From positions 16,305,541 through 16,369,540 of the forward strand of contig NC_133537.1 of the NCBI RefSeq assembly GCF_048544455.1: a DNA stretch of 64,000 bases, in the 5' to 3' direction. Both the position numbers and the translations under genes were made by a program. The notes beneath the pieces are model-generated. The model was not told where the DNA came from, did no database searches, and saw only the letters and a list, made by a program, of their open reading frames with translations. This DNA comes from Silene latifolia (lineage: Eukaryota > Streptophyta > Magnoliopsida > Caryophyllales > Caryophyllaceae). Of this stretch, positions 24,774 through 37,062 are shown piece after piece (the first letter of the stretch is position 1; the number at the start of each line of letters is the position of its first letter).

Positions 24774-25084
24774 TTTCCTCTCGTCCTACCCTCATTAGCC
24801 CTTATTTTCATTAGCTTTTCTTTTATTTCATCTTGTGGTGTGTTAATCAAACTATCATTCGGCCCATTTTGGCTTACACTTGTGGTTATGGCCCAAGTGT
24901 TCTATTAAACATGTGATCATTCGGCCCATTTGGCTTTAGACATGTTTAAATCTTAGTTTGGATGTTTATTATCTTTTGGATGCTTTTGGTCTTGCATGTT
25001 ATTTTATTTTCTTATGGCGTTTTTATCTCTTGTCTCGTCTTATATTATTCTAGTCATTTTTGATTTGTTCTTAACTTTTCGATG

Positions 25085-25302
25085 ATGTCAAGAGGGGGAA
25101 AGAACGTCTATGGTAAGCATCTACCTAAGCTTGCTCCTTGTCAAGACCAATTGTCTCTTAAAGTCCTTAAAGCTTTGGTTTTGAATATAATTGTTTGATC
25201 TTGCGTTAATCTTTATTATCAAGATAATGGTATTATATTAAGGGGGAACTTTTTCATTAGTCACAATTTTAGGAGACTTGCCATCATCAAAAAGGGGGAA
25301 TT
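25085..25302 (+). other. Multiple polypurine-like tracts of element E
   Basis: Three G-rich purine runs precede the 3' LTR: AAGAGGGGGAAAG near 25089, AAGGGGGAAC near 25240, and AAAAAGGGGGAA just before the LTR at 25303. The last would prime plus-strand synthesis. Repeated polypurine tracts are a known Sirevirus trait. Confidence 0.75.
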
Positions 25303-26897
25303 TGTTGGACCATATAGTTTATATGTTTATGTTTTGATGATGTCAAGGTGCCTTACATATTATATACTTGTTGCGTGTAATTGTTTGTTAAGTGTTTTAG
25401 CATTAACCTATTACGAGCAACCAAGAGGATTGTGACGATTACATGAGAAGTTCAAGTCTCTATTAAAGATCAAACAATTCAAAGATTCATTCAAGTATTA
25501 TGAAAAGACGGAGTTCGTCTAGAAGATTAAATCAAGCTTGGATGATGATGTAGCCTATACTCGAAGATCTCCTTGAAGATTAGAATAGTATAGGTGATTA
25601 TCTCGTAATGGTAATCAAGTATGAGTTTCTTAATTAGTAAAGTTATAGCTTTGCAGCTATAACATTACTAGTAAAAGAGTTCAATGTTATAGCTCTTCTA
25701 CTATAACATTGAAATACGAGTTTTTATACACGACTTTTAAATGGTTCGAAAATTGTTTTGTAATTTCTTAAAGTTTATTTTATATGTTTTAATGAAAGTG
25801 TTTATTTTATAAAGCCCGGTTTAGTGAGGAGTCCGGTTTTATGGTTGGCGTTAATTGATGGGTTTTGGGTCAACTTATGAGTTGGACTTTACTATCAATT
25901 AGGGTTTTCATCTGACCTCTCCTAAAACCTAAATTCTAATTATATAATAAGATTAGGGTTTGCATGGATTCACGAGCGCATGAGCCGTGTTATGCCGTGT
26001 TGCCTAAGAGATTAGGTAAAGATTTTATTCTATAAAATAATCTTTACATATCTTGTATATCTTACTTATATATTTGTTTATGGTAAAAGATTTTCTTGTT
26101 TTAGGAAATCTTATCATAATCTTAGAATTTATAGTAAAGATAATATTAGAAAGATTATATTCTATCTTTTAGAATATTCTTTATTATCTTCTATGGCTTT
26201 TAGGTAAGAGATAATAAGAAGATATAATTTATAATTATATCTTATTATTCGCTATTAGGTTTCCTTGAAACCGTGTAGCTCTCCTTCTCTTTGCTTATAA
26301 ATACTTTGTTATTTACAACATCGAAAACTTGATGACCTTAAGCATAAAAATTGTTTTCATATTTTAAAGAGCAAACCGTGTGTTTTTTAAATGTAAATCG
26401 TTTTGCTAATTTTGAAAGGTCGTGTGTTTACAAAACTCGCATACTTGTTCTTCATTATCGTTATAAGATAATAGTGCTATAATTGATTTCTTACTTGTTC
26501 ATTAACGTGAACTATTAGAAGAATCATTAGTGCTTTCTTATTAGCGTAAGTTAGTCACTCGAGTATTTAACGGTACTCATTGAGTTACAGTTAGAGTTAG
26601 TTGTACGAGTTGGGTTAGTAAATTTGTAATCCGGAGAAAGGTACTAAATTTATTAATCGAGAATAGTGGACGTAGGTTTCGACTTGTGAAACTGAACCAC
26701 TTCAAAAATCCTTGTGTCTCTTCTTCTTTCGTTTGTTTCGTTTCTTTTGCTTACAATCATTAGTTGATTAGTTAAAGTTTAATCAATAAACTTTAAATAA
26801 TCAATTACATACGCACAATCGAAAAAGCTTTCAAAAAGTTTTAAATCCTCAATTCACCCCCCCCCCTCTTGAGTATTTTGGATCAATAGACTCTTCA
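25303..26897 (+). repeat. Element E 3' LTR
   Basis: Matches 15214-16804 with about ten small differences, including a length change in the C run near the right end (26858-26868). It ends in TAGACTCTTCA and is followed by the target duplication ACCTT. Confidence 0.95.
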
Positions 26898-26902
26898 ACC
26901 TT

Positions 26903-29900
26903 GAAAGCTTGATTTCCATCGGTCACTTCCACCGAGCCATAAGGAAAGACTCGGACTACGGTGAAAGGACCCGACCACTTTGACTTTAGCTTACCCGAGA
27001 AGAGCTTAAATCTTGAATTAAAGAGGAGGACCAAGTTCCCCACTTTGAACTCTCTCCTTACAATAGCTTTATCATGAAATCGCTTGGTCCTCTCCTTGTA
27101 CAATCTAGAGCTCTCATAAGCCTTTAGTCTAAATTCCTCAAGTTCATTAAGGTCAAGGAGTCGCTTCTCCCCCGCACTCTTCAAGTCAAAATTAAGAAGC
27201 CGGATAGCCCAATGAGCCTTGTGTTCCATTTCCACCGGCAAGTGACATGGCTTCCCATACACCAATCGGAATGGTGAAGTTCCTATTAGTGTTTTAAAAG
27301 CGGTGCGGTATGCCCATAATGCATCGTTAAGCTTGATGGCCCAATCTTTCCTCGACCGACTCACGGTCTTCTCAAGAATAACCTTGATCTCACGATTTGA
27401 GATTTTGGCTTGCCCGTTAGCTTGTGGGTGATAGGCAAGACTCCGCCTATGTTGCACCCCATGTCTTCTTAGAAGAGCATCCAAAGTTCGCTCCCGGAAA
27501 TGGGTTCCTCGGTCACTAATCAAAATCCTTGGCACTCCAAACCTAGGAAATATGATGGTCTCCATGAGCTTGATCACTGATTTCGCATCACAAGTTTTGG
27601 TGGGAATTGCTTCAACCCACTTGCTAACATAGTCGACCGCAACAAGTATATATTCATTCCCATGGGAGGAGCGAAATGGACCTTGATAGTCAATTCCCCA
27701 CACATCAAATAACTCCACTTCAAGAACATAATTCATAGGCATTTTATGCCTCCTTGAGATGTTCCTACTCCTTTGGTATTTGTCACATCCTTCACATAAC
27801 TTGCCACATCATGAAACAAGGTGGGCCAATAAAACCCGCATTGAAGTACCCTTGCGGCGGTTTTCCTTGAACTTCCGTGCCTTCCACTTGGCATGTCATG
27901 GCAATGAGAAATTATTTGCTTCACCTCCTCATTCAGAACACATCTCCTAATAATCCTATCCGCACACGACTTATAAAGACATGGTTCCTCCTAAAAGTAT
28001 CGTTTAACATCGTGAAAGAACCTCTTCTTCTTAACGGAATCATAGTCATGTGGGATGATACCCGACACCAAGTAGTTAACGAAATCCGCATACCAAGGAG
28101 CATCCACTATAGCAAGTGCAAACAATTGATCATCCGGCAAGTAATCATCAATAGGTAGCCCATCTTTCACATTCTCATTGAATAGCCGAGATAGATGATC
28201 GGCTACAACATTCTCTACACCTTTCCTATCTCTTATCTCAATATCAAACTCTTGTAGCAATAGTATCCACCGAATCAAACGTGGCTTTGATTCCTTTTTT
28301 ATTAGCAAATGCCTCAATGCCGAATGATCGGTTTGCACTATTACCTTAGAGCCCACCAAATAAGAACGGAACTTGTTCATAGCATAAATAACCGTTAAAA
28401 GCTCCTTTTCGGTCGTGGTGTAATTTGTTTGAGCTTCATCCAAAGTCTTGCTTGCATAATATATGGCGTGATGTTTGCCATTCTTCTTTTGTCCAAGCAC
28501 CGCTCCTACCGCAACGTCGCTAGCATCACACATCAACTCAAATGGTTCTCCCCAAGTAGGGGGTTGCATGATTGGAGCGGAGATAAGAGCTTCCTTCAAC
28601 CTATTAAAGGCAACAAGACATTCATTAGTGAATTTAAATGGTACATCTTTACCAAGCAAGTGAGTTAATGAACGGGCAATCAAAGAAAAATCCTTGATAA
28701 ACCGCCGGTAAAAACTGGCATGCCCAAGAAAACTCCTAATGCCCTTGACATTAGTGGGAGGGGGCAAGGTTTTGATCACTTCAACTTTAGCTTGGTCAAC
28801 TTCTATACCCTTACTAGACACAACATGTCCCAAAACAACTCCGGAGGTCACCATAAAATGACACTTCTCCCAATTTAAAACCAAGTGACACTCTTGGCAT
28901 TTAGTCAAGACTTTCTCCAAATTCGTCAAGCAATTTTTAAAAGATTTCCCTACCACCGAGAAATCATCCATAAATACTTCAATTTCATTCTCAACTAAGT
29001 CGGAGAAGATTGACATCATGCAACGTTGGAAGGTCGAAGGTGCATTACACAATCCAAACGACATTCTCCTATAAGCATATGTGCCGAAAGAACATGTGAA
29101 GCTGGTCTTTTCTTGGTCACTTGGATGGATAGGGATTTGGAAAAATCTCGAGTATCCATCTAAGAAACAAAAGAAGTCATGTTGAGCCAAACGCTCCAAC
29201 ATTTGGTCTAAGAAGGGGAAGTGGAAAATGGTCTTTTCGGGTGGCCTTGTTCAACCTTCTATAATCCATACACATGCGCCACCAAGTCACGGTTCTAGTA
29301 GGTATCAATTCATTCTTGTCATTTATAATCACCGTCATCCCCCCTTTTTGGGCACCATATGTACCGGACTAACCCACCTACTATCCGAAATGGGATAGAT
29401 GATCCCGACATCAAGTAGTTTGAGAACTTCTTTTCTCACAACTTCCTTCATGTTAGGATTAAGGCGGCATTGGGGCTCAATAGAAGATGAACCCTCATCC
29501 TCTAAGTAAATCCGGTGGGTGCAAAAGGAAGGGCTAACATCCTTAATATCATCAATTGTGTATCCAATGACATTTTGAAATTTTCTCACAACAACAAGTA
29601 ACTTTTCAAGTTCAATGTCATTGAGTGCACTATTGACAATGATGGGGTAAGTCTCATTAGGACCAAGAAAAGCATGTTTAAGAGCGGAGGGAAGAGGTTT
29701 TAATTCCACTTGAGGAGGCATGGATCTCTCCTCAATATTACCGTCCTTCCTTAAGCTCTCAAATTCCTTGTTTGGGTCTTCTACAATTGTTGAATCCATA
29801 GCCAAAGCATATTGCCGGTGCTCCTTGCAATCCTTTACCTTACCCTCAATAAATCCTTGTAAGCCATTATCTTCTTCAAATCTTTTCATGTCAACCCATT

Positions 29901-30638
29901 CTTCTACCATATCAATCATGTAGCATGACTTTGCTTCCAAAGGCTTTTTCATAGCCTTACTTAAAGAGAACTCCACTTTTTCTTCACCAACTTGAAGATA
30001 TAGCTTCCCATTTTTCACATCAATCAAAGCACCCCCCGTGGCAAGGCAAGGATGCCTTAATATGATGGGAATATTTGAATCCTAGGAGATATCCATCACA
30101 TAAAAATCACAAGGAATTTCTAGTTTGCCCACCTTGAGTGGGATATCTTCCACAAGACCAATTGGATACCTCACCGGCCTATCCGCAAGTTGTAAAGAAA
30201 CTCTAGTTAGTGAAAGTTCATAACCCTTCAATTTCTTGAAAATTTTGAGAGGCATGAGGCTAATGCTTGCCCAAAATCACATAGAGCTCTCTCTATTTGA
30301 AAAGTCCCGATGGTGCATGGTATGGAAAAACTCCCCGGATCTTAAAGCTTTTGGGGGGGGCTTCATTCATTAGAATGATACTACACTCCTTAGACAAGTT
30401 TACCGTTGTTGAGGTTTCCATGACATTCTTGTTGGAAATCAACTCCTTTAAGAATTTACCATATGTTGGTATTTCCTTGATGGCATCAATGAACGGCATT
30501 GTGATGTTAATTCCCTTCATCATGTTCATGAATTTTCCATACTTTTGCTCAAGCTTTGCCCTTGCCAACCTTTGAGGAAAAGGAATTGGTGGCACATAAG
30601 TCCTCACAAGTTGTTGCTTGGGTTCCTCAACAACCTTT
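26903..30638 (-). pseudogene. Element C pol (protease end, RT, RNase H, integrase)
   Basis: In minus order: 30607-30293 carries the gag/protease linker (LARAKLEQKYGKFM, FLKELIS). RT follows, with LNPNMKEVVRKEVLKLLD, the SRWVSPVHMVPKKGG motif and the catalytic [10 protein letters not shown], the form typical of the Athila/Tat branch. RNase H has [25 protein letters not shown] and [12 protein letters not shown]. Integrase has [21 protein letters not shown] and [16 protein letters not shown], giving D-D-E. The end of the integrase lies on the far side of element E near 15213. Retroviral-type replication enzymes; broken in a few places. Confidence 0.9.
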
Positions 30639-30643
30639 GTGGG

Positions 30644-30883
30644 TGTTGGAATATGTGTCCTCCGACAATAATGCGATCACGACTATTGATCATGATGATC
30701 ACATGTTTAAATCTCATCATAAAGAATACAATTGGGAAGTAATTTTTACTGTCAACTGGTCAACATATATCGGTAATGATTGGCTGACTAGAGTTTGACA
30801 TTACTGTCGTGCGACGGTGGTGATCAGTTGACCCCCTAGGTCATACCTATAGGGCAACACTCTTAATTGATCATTTAATTAAT
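30644..30883 (+). repeat. Element F 5' LTR (part)
   Basis: About 240 bp that match 32442-32683 with about two differences, starting TGTTGGAATATGTGTCC and including the ACTGTCGTGCGACGG stretch. The remainder of a full LTR is not recognisable after it. Confidence 0.8.
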
Positions 30884-32441
30884 TTTGAGTCCTAAGAGGT
30901 TAGGGTAATTAACTTATACACATAGGTTATTCATGTAGATGAAAATGGAATTGCCATTAGCAGTCATGGTCGTTCATTGAACCTATGAACGGTTGATCTC
31001 ATGATTATTAGTAACTAATGTTTCCGCCATTAGAATAATCATACACATGTCCAATGATGAATCATATGCATAAGAGGATGATGATTCATTGGTAAGCCAT
31101 AATAGAAACGTCATGAATTCTCGAGTAGAATCCGATGAGCGATTTCGGTGTTTGACAGAATACTCTATTATGTGTTAAGAGGTTGCACATATTATAGAAA
31201 GTTCGAACACACGTAAAGATTTATGAAAATCCTAAACTTTTCAAATCAAAAGGAGAAATAAGAGGTTATTGGAAAGATACTTAGTTGAATAAGAAGTTAC
31301 TCAAAACTAATCTTTCCTAACAATGCTAGGACTTGTGAGAAGTGCCAGGCTAATCATCTTGTCAAATTGTTGCAAGATTCTGCAAAACATATACCTAGTG
31401 CATTGTGTGTGGATGGAGTACTTGATCAGTACAAGTTATATCATTCACCACAAATTCGTTCGTTATGTGATAATCGATAAGGAAGTTCTTTCAAGATAAA
31501 GAACCAAAACCGAGGTCGGGAACCTTGATGTGTACTTGGTAAGATTCATGCTATGAGAGAGAACATGAATGTAAAGGAAAATGCGATTATAAGAAGTTTG
31601 AACACATGGACACATGACATGTTAAACTTCTATTGCAATCAACAAGTGTTTATACACTTACGATTTGCATCACAAGGTTGTAATATGGTATTGACTACCC
31701 GAGTGTGATGTCGACATTTGTCGTTTGAGTTATTATTAACTCACCTTATACATTGTTATATCCAAACGGGTTGTAGAGACAATTGAACCCCGTTAAAGTG
31801 AACATGGATTAACATAGTATTTGCCCATAGTTACTTACATGAGGTGACGTCTCGTAGTGACTAGAGTGTGATGCGATTGATGGCAAGTTCAAGTGCCATA
31901 GAGTCATGTGAGATGACTAGTCGATCACATAGGCAGACTGTTAGGAACATTTTGTTGGGCCTATTGACCGCTTATAGAGTTCTGGCAAATTTATATAGCC
32001 TGGTCGTGGCGAGAGCTGCTATAGTATTCAAATGAGTCGATTCTTTTGACTAAAGACTATTCGCCTAAGATGGCACGAGCCAGATTAATTTTGATTTGTG
32101 TTACTACGACCTTCGTAAATGGGGTCAAATGGGCATATTTTGGATTATGATGGCTGTGGCTAGTCGAAGGGAATGAGTGCGATAGGAATTGTCCACCCCT
32201 AGTCAGGGTTATAACAATATCTCAGGGCCACTCGAGGAGTAATGAACTGGAAATGCGTGGCCACGCTCGGAAAGTATCTATGATAGATAAGTCCGGTCAA
32301 TCAGTTATTCTCCAGATCGAGGAAACCACTCTCGATATGATCACTTGCAAGTACGACCTGAAAGACACCTTGCATTGAGTGGGAGATAGTAATAGGACAA
32401 GAGAATTGGTGACGCACACTTGTCTAGGACAAGTGGGAGAT
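30884..32441 (+). other. Element F internal non-coding DNA
   Basis: About 1.56 kb without coding resemblance. It ends in GGACAAGTGGGAGAT, the polypurine tract before the 3' LTR. The last part resembles the 3' untranslated region of plant copia elements as I remember them. No primer-binding site was found. Confidence 0.6.
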
Positions 32442-32689
32442 TGTTGGAATATGTGTCCTCCGACAATAATGCGATCACGACTTTTGATCATGATGATCAC
32501 ATGTTTAAATCTCATCATAAAGAATACAATTGGGAAGTAATTTTTACTGTCAATTGGTCAACATATATCGGTAATGATTGGCTGACTAGAGTTTGACATT
32601 ACTGTCGTGCGACGGTGGTGATCAGTTGACCCCCTAGGTCATACCTATAGGGCAACACTCTTAATTGATCATTTAATTAATCGTATAAC

Positions 32690-34196
32690 TGATGCGTGTC
32701 TTTTATATGATGTTTTACATCCCATTTTACACGCATTTCAGAGCTCATTCATGTAGTTTATGCTACATTTCTCCCTATTTCCGCCTACTTCCGTATTTTT
32801 GTACATTATTGCAGAAATGTGAAGAATCCAGCGGAAATCGAGCTAAATCCGTCCTCGAGTATCCTGCATTGCATGTGACGTGAAGTATTCACCCGAGGAA
32901 CGAACTTGGTGCGCAATTCAAGGCCCAAAAGACAAGTCCACGAGTTTATAGAAGTCAAGTAGCAGCTCAAGCCGTCGATCGACCACTGCCATCAGTCGAT
33001 CGACCAACCATCGGGTTCGAAGCTCTTGTTCATTGCTATTCATCGATCGACCAGTCCTAGCAGTCGATCGACCAAATTGCTATTCCAGACGAGAATTAAA
33101 AGACCGTGAATCTTGAAGCCCAAAGTTATGTTAGGTTTAGGAAATAAAGTTACGTTAGTTGCTATATAACGTAACCTAGAAACATTAGTTTAGCATTCAG
33201 TTTACATCGAAGTTTTTATCATTCAGTTTTACTAGTTCAATAATCAGTAATTTAGGGTTCTTAATTTTGTTATATACAAAATCGGTTTTCGGATCTTTCT
33301 TCTACAAATTCGTTCGGTACTATTCTGTTCTTATTTCAATTTATTGCTTTATTATTGTTCATAGATATAGATTTGCTAGTTAGTATCCCTAAAGCCAATT
33401 TATCGTTTTATGTTATTTGTTTATCTTACCGCATTAATCATGAATTCAGTAATTTTATGCCCTAGTATTATTGTTGTTATCACCTTCACCATGAGTAGCT
33501 AAATAGTTTGTGCTAGGATGTAGGCGAATTATGGCGTAGGCGGCGTAGTATTAAATTGGACTGAATTCGCGTGTCAGTCGATCGACCGCCATACCTGGTC
33601 AATCGACTGACCACGTGAGGTTACCTTTCGTTTTAATTGATTTTAATGTTGTATTTAACGAATCGAATGCATGCGACCAGTTAGATGCTTAATTTACGAC
33701 TGACCCATTAGATCGAAAGATAGGGAAAGTTGTTTGATCACCAATTAAGATGACTAAACTGTGCTGAGATCGAAAGATAGGTATAGTTTAGACCGTTAGT
33801 CATTATTCAGGACGAGAGTCAGTATTAGTGATATTAGGGACCTATAGCGAGATCGAAAGATGCTATTTGTTAAAAGTGGACCGAGAGGACCTCTTGTTTC
33901 CCGCCTCACTTGTGTTCGATTTAGACCTGTTTAGTACGCTGCCGCCGAAGCTATAATAAACCGACCATCCTAGTACCCCTCCTTTATCTGTTTAATCCGT
34001 CTTTTTAGTTTATTGTCTTTATTTATTCATTGCATTAGACCAATCCAATCAAACCCCCCAACTTATTATTACCTTAGACTGAATTTAAACAACTAGGATT
34101 TAAATCTGCCTCTCTGTGGTTCGACCCGACTGCCGCTAGCTATAGTTGTAGTTGGAAATTATAAATCTTATTTTTGACACCTCACGACGGGTATCA
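32690..34196 (+). repeat. Element D 5' LTR
   Basis: 1507 bp. Palindromes GTCGATCGAC lie at 32974, 32995, 33042 (first base changed) and 33063, all 90-190 bp upstream of a TATA box (CTATATAAC, 33162-33170). A further pair lies at 33577 and 33598. The LTR ends CACGACGGGTATCA, directly before the primer-binding site. Confidence 0.95.
33162..33170 (+). promoter_or_regulatory. TATA box of element D LTR
   Basis: CTATATAAC, the only strong TATA word in this half of the LTR, downstream of the palindrome array. Transcription would start about 30 bp further on. Confidence 0.6.
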
Positions 34197-34201
34197 AATT
34201 T

Positions 34202-34219
34202 TGGCGCCGTTGCCGGGGA
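34202..34219 (+). other. Primer-binding site of element D
   Basis: TGGCGCCGTTGCCGGGGA, five bases after the LTR. This is the conserved primer site of Athila/Tat-type gypsy elements. Confidence 0.9.
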
Positions 34220-34321
34220 GGCAATAGTTCTAATTTTTAGTTGTTTTACTTTTAGTCTTTCTTAGTTTAAGGGACTTTTGTTCCTTAAACTTTTCTTATA
34301 TTCTTTTTGTAGTTTCTTCTT

Positions 34322-35400
34322 ATGCGCAGGTCACAGGGTGGTGAACTAGTACCATTCGATCCTGAGATAGAGAAATCTTTGCGCGAGTTGAGACGATCAC
34401 AAAAGGTATTACCGACAGAGGAAGAGCTGAGTACTCTGTCAAGCTATCACGAGAACGAGCTATTCGAGGAAGACCCACATTCTTCACCCGTTTCCACCTC
34501 TTCAGCCGAGACAATTACTTCTCCAGAAATTCCAGTCATGGCTGAGGAAGCGAGTATAGCTAGTCATTCTGAGCCGACAGCTGCAAACTTATATAAGGGG
34601 TTCGAATTACCGGGAGATGCCAGGAAGTTCGAACCAAAGCCTTCATACATTAATATGGTTGAGAGAAACCAGTTCGGGGGAGCTGCAAATGAAGATGCAG
34701 CTAAGCATATGAAGACGTTTATTGACTACTGCTGTTCCATAACTCCACCAGCCGGCGTGAGCCGGCGTGACCCAAGACCAGATCAAGGAGACTATGTTCA
34801 TTTTCTCGCTCCGTGATGCTGCAAGGGAGTGGTATAGAGATCTGGATCGAGCTGCTCATGGGATCACCGACTGGAATTCCTTGGCATTGGCATTCTACAA
34901 GAAGTACTTTTCTGCTTCAAAGACGATTGCTATTAGAGCTCAAATCACGAGTTTCAAACAAGGGCCGGATGAGAACTTCCACGAGGCATGGGTCCGATTT
35001 AAGAAGCTGGTGCGAACCATACCGCACCATGGTTTCGAAAAATGGAGCTTGTGCAATCATTTCTATAATGGGCTGTATGACGATCGAGAGGGCTATTTTG
35101 GATCTGCAGCTAATGGCCGATTTCTTTGAGAACTTGGGAGAGACCAAGGGGTGGAAGATCATCGACGATCTAGCCACCCACAAGGCTGAGTATGGGAATT
35201 CCAGAGGGAACCAGAGGAGAGCTGCTGAATCTTCCTCTGTTGCTGCACTTGAAGCTCTCACTGCGAGATTTGACAAATATGAATTAGGAGGAGCTTCAAA
35301 GGGGGGTATTTACCAAGTAAATCTTTGGTCGACGGTCCTTTCTCGTGAAAGGTGCGGAGCCGAGGGACACGTTTGAAAAATTGCCCTAGTCCCTTTGAGT
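34322..35400 (+). pseudogene. Element D gag
   Basis: An N-terminal region (LVPFDPEIEKSLRELRRSQK) is followed by the retrotransposon gag domain: PSYINMVERNQFGG, then ITDWNSLALAFYKKYFSASK, ITSFKQGPDENFHEAWVRFK and HHGFEKWSLCNHFYNGLY. It is clearly related to the gag of element B (48619-51160). It would form the capsid. It is broken in a small number of places. Confidence 0.85.
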
Positions 35401-35879
35401 CTTGTGTCGCCTTTCAACATTATAGGCGGAGACAAACACCTACTATGAGCCTAATGTTCATCCAAACCTGAGGTGGAGTAGCCAGAATGTCCTAAATCCA
35501 ACTCCACCTCCGCAACAAAGAACCCTATGTGCCCCCTCATCAAAAGCAACAACAATATCAAAAACCTCCTTATGTGCCGCAACAACAACAATCCCATGGT
35601 TCGATTTTCTTTGAGTTCAAGAACTTGTTCTTTGAAGGAGTCCTAAGCAAGAGAGGCCGGGATGAAGCTACTAGAGAGCCAAATTGCTCAATTGGCTAGT
35701 AAGAGTACCTCTCGAGCTCCGGGACACTTACCGACTCAAACCGACCAAAAGAAGACCCTAAACGCCATCACATTGAGGAGTGGGTCCACCCTGGAGGGGC
35801 CTGCCATGGGTCGAGGACGCTGTTGAAAAGAATGAGGCAGATCCGAGTCAAAAGAAAGCTGTAACGAATAATTCAAAGA

Positions 35880-37062
35880 AAAAGGTGTCTACCAGGTATA
35901 TCAGTCGATCGATTGATACACCCGGTCGATCGACTGATACGCGGGTTACAGCAGCTTCTGGAACTGTACACCTTGGTCGATCGACTGAGGATAGTGGTCG
36001 ATCGACCAAGATCACTGCTGATAGCGAGATTGTTCGTCCTCCGATGCCCGATAACTTAAGGGACCATTTGTTTCGGGGTACGACAACTCCGAAAGTGTTA
36101 GGGCGGACTGAAAGTTTGATGGGTCCGTCCCAATTCCGAAGTTCGATCCAATGACGGTTAATGGCTCACATTTGAGACGGTCTGAGGAGGATTCGAGCTT
36201 TAACAAGGAGAAAGCAGTGGACTTCCAGCCTAAGTCCACGGATGCCGGCATGCGGAACCTAGAGGAGAGGGCTAAGGTACTTCTTACAGCCCCATATCCG
36301 GAGAGACTAGTGCCAACAAAGGAACAAGTATCTTACAGTAAGTTTGAAAAAGTTATTCGTAGCTTGAATGTGCAAGTACCCTTCCTTGAGTTGGTCAATC
36401 AAGTGCCTGCCTACACTAAATTCATGAAGCAACTCCTGTCTAAGAAAAAGTCGCTTGAACATGTTCACACTGTCGTATTAACCAAAGAGTCATGCTCTTT
36501 TAGTTGTCTCACACTGCACCCCATAAGCTAGAGGACCCGGGTAGCTTTTCTGTTCCTTGCAATATAGGTACCTTCTCTATTGAGAAGGCATTATGTGACT
36601 TAGGAGCTAGTATAAGCGTCATGCCTTTGAGTCTAGCTAGGAAGCTCAAATTGACTAGGTTCGTGTGAGATATGACATGAGATGGGCCGACCGTCTGCGG
36701 TCCAGCCAATAGGAGTCCTAGAGGACATCCCTGTCCAAATAGGGAAGTTCTTCTTCCCCGTCGACTTTGTTGTACTTGATATACCCATCATTTTGGGTAG
36801 GCCATTTCTGCACACTGCTGGTGCAGTCATAGATGTCGGTCTAGGAACCTTGACTTTCAAAGTGGGAAAGCATTCTATTGTCTTTGCCCAACCTGCTAAG
36901 AAAAAGGACCCCATGTGGCCTGTGACTTGTAACACGGTTTCTGAAAAGAAATCGTACTTTGTGCTTCCTGAATTGTCTGTCTCTATTACTACTTCTGTGT
37001 TAACCCCTCCGCCCCTGCATCGGGAGCAAAAAGGAGGAAGAATCATTGCTTTAGATGTTTAG
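35880..37062 (+). pseudogene. Element D linker and protease-like domain
   Basis: The linker (35880-36060) repeats the words RSID/GRST, which are encoded by the GTCGATCGAC palindromes. Next comes a conserved stretch (KFEKVIRSLNVQVPFLELV, QVPAYTKFMKQLL) shared with elements B and C. The retropepsin-like part has LGASISVMP-like coding near 36603 and then VLEDIPVQIGKFFFPVDFVV and IPIILGRPFLHTAGAVIDV. The protein chain stops soon after. No RT follows, so the protease is the last recognisable domain. Confidence 0.8.
35904..36006. repeat. In-frame palindrome array of element D
   Basis: GTCGATCGA(C/T) at 35904, 35925, 35976 and 35997, with spacings of 21, 51 and 21 bp. It sits in the gag-protease linker. 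Confidence 0.85.

Larger units (their letters stand above)
15214..26897 (+). mobile_element. Element E: Sirevirus-type copia element
   Basis: An 11.7 kb element with two LTRs of about 1.59 kb, a TGGTATCAGAGC primer-binding site (initiator Met tRNA), gag, pol in copia order and a further ORF region downstream of pol. Several polypurine-like runs lie before the 3' LTR. These last two traits are typical of Sireviruses. It is flanked by a perfect duplication ACCTT (15209-15213, 26898-26902) inside the C integrase end. The LTRs differ at roughly ten sites, under 1 %, so it is very young. It is close to whole, with a handful of breaks. Confidence 0.92.
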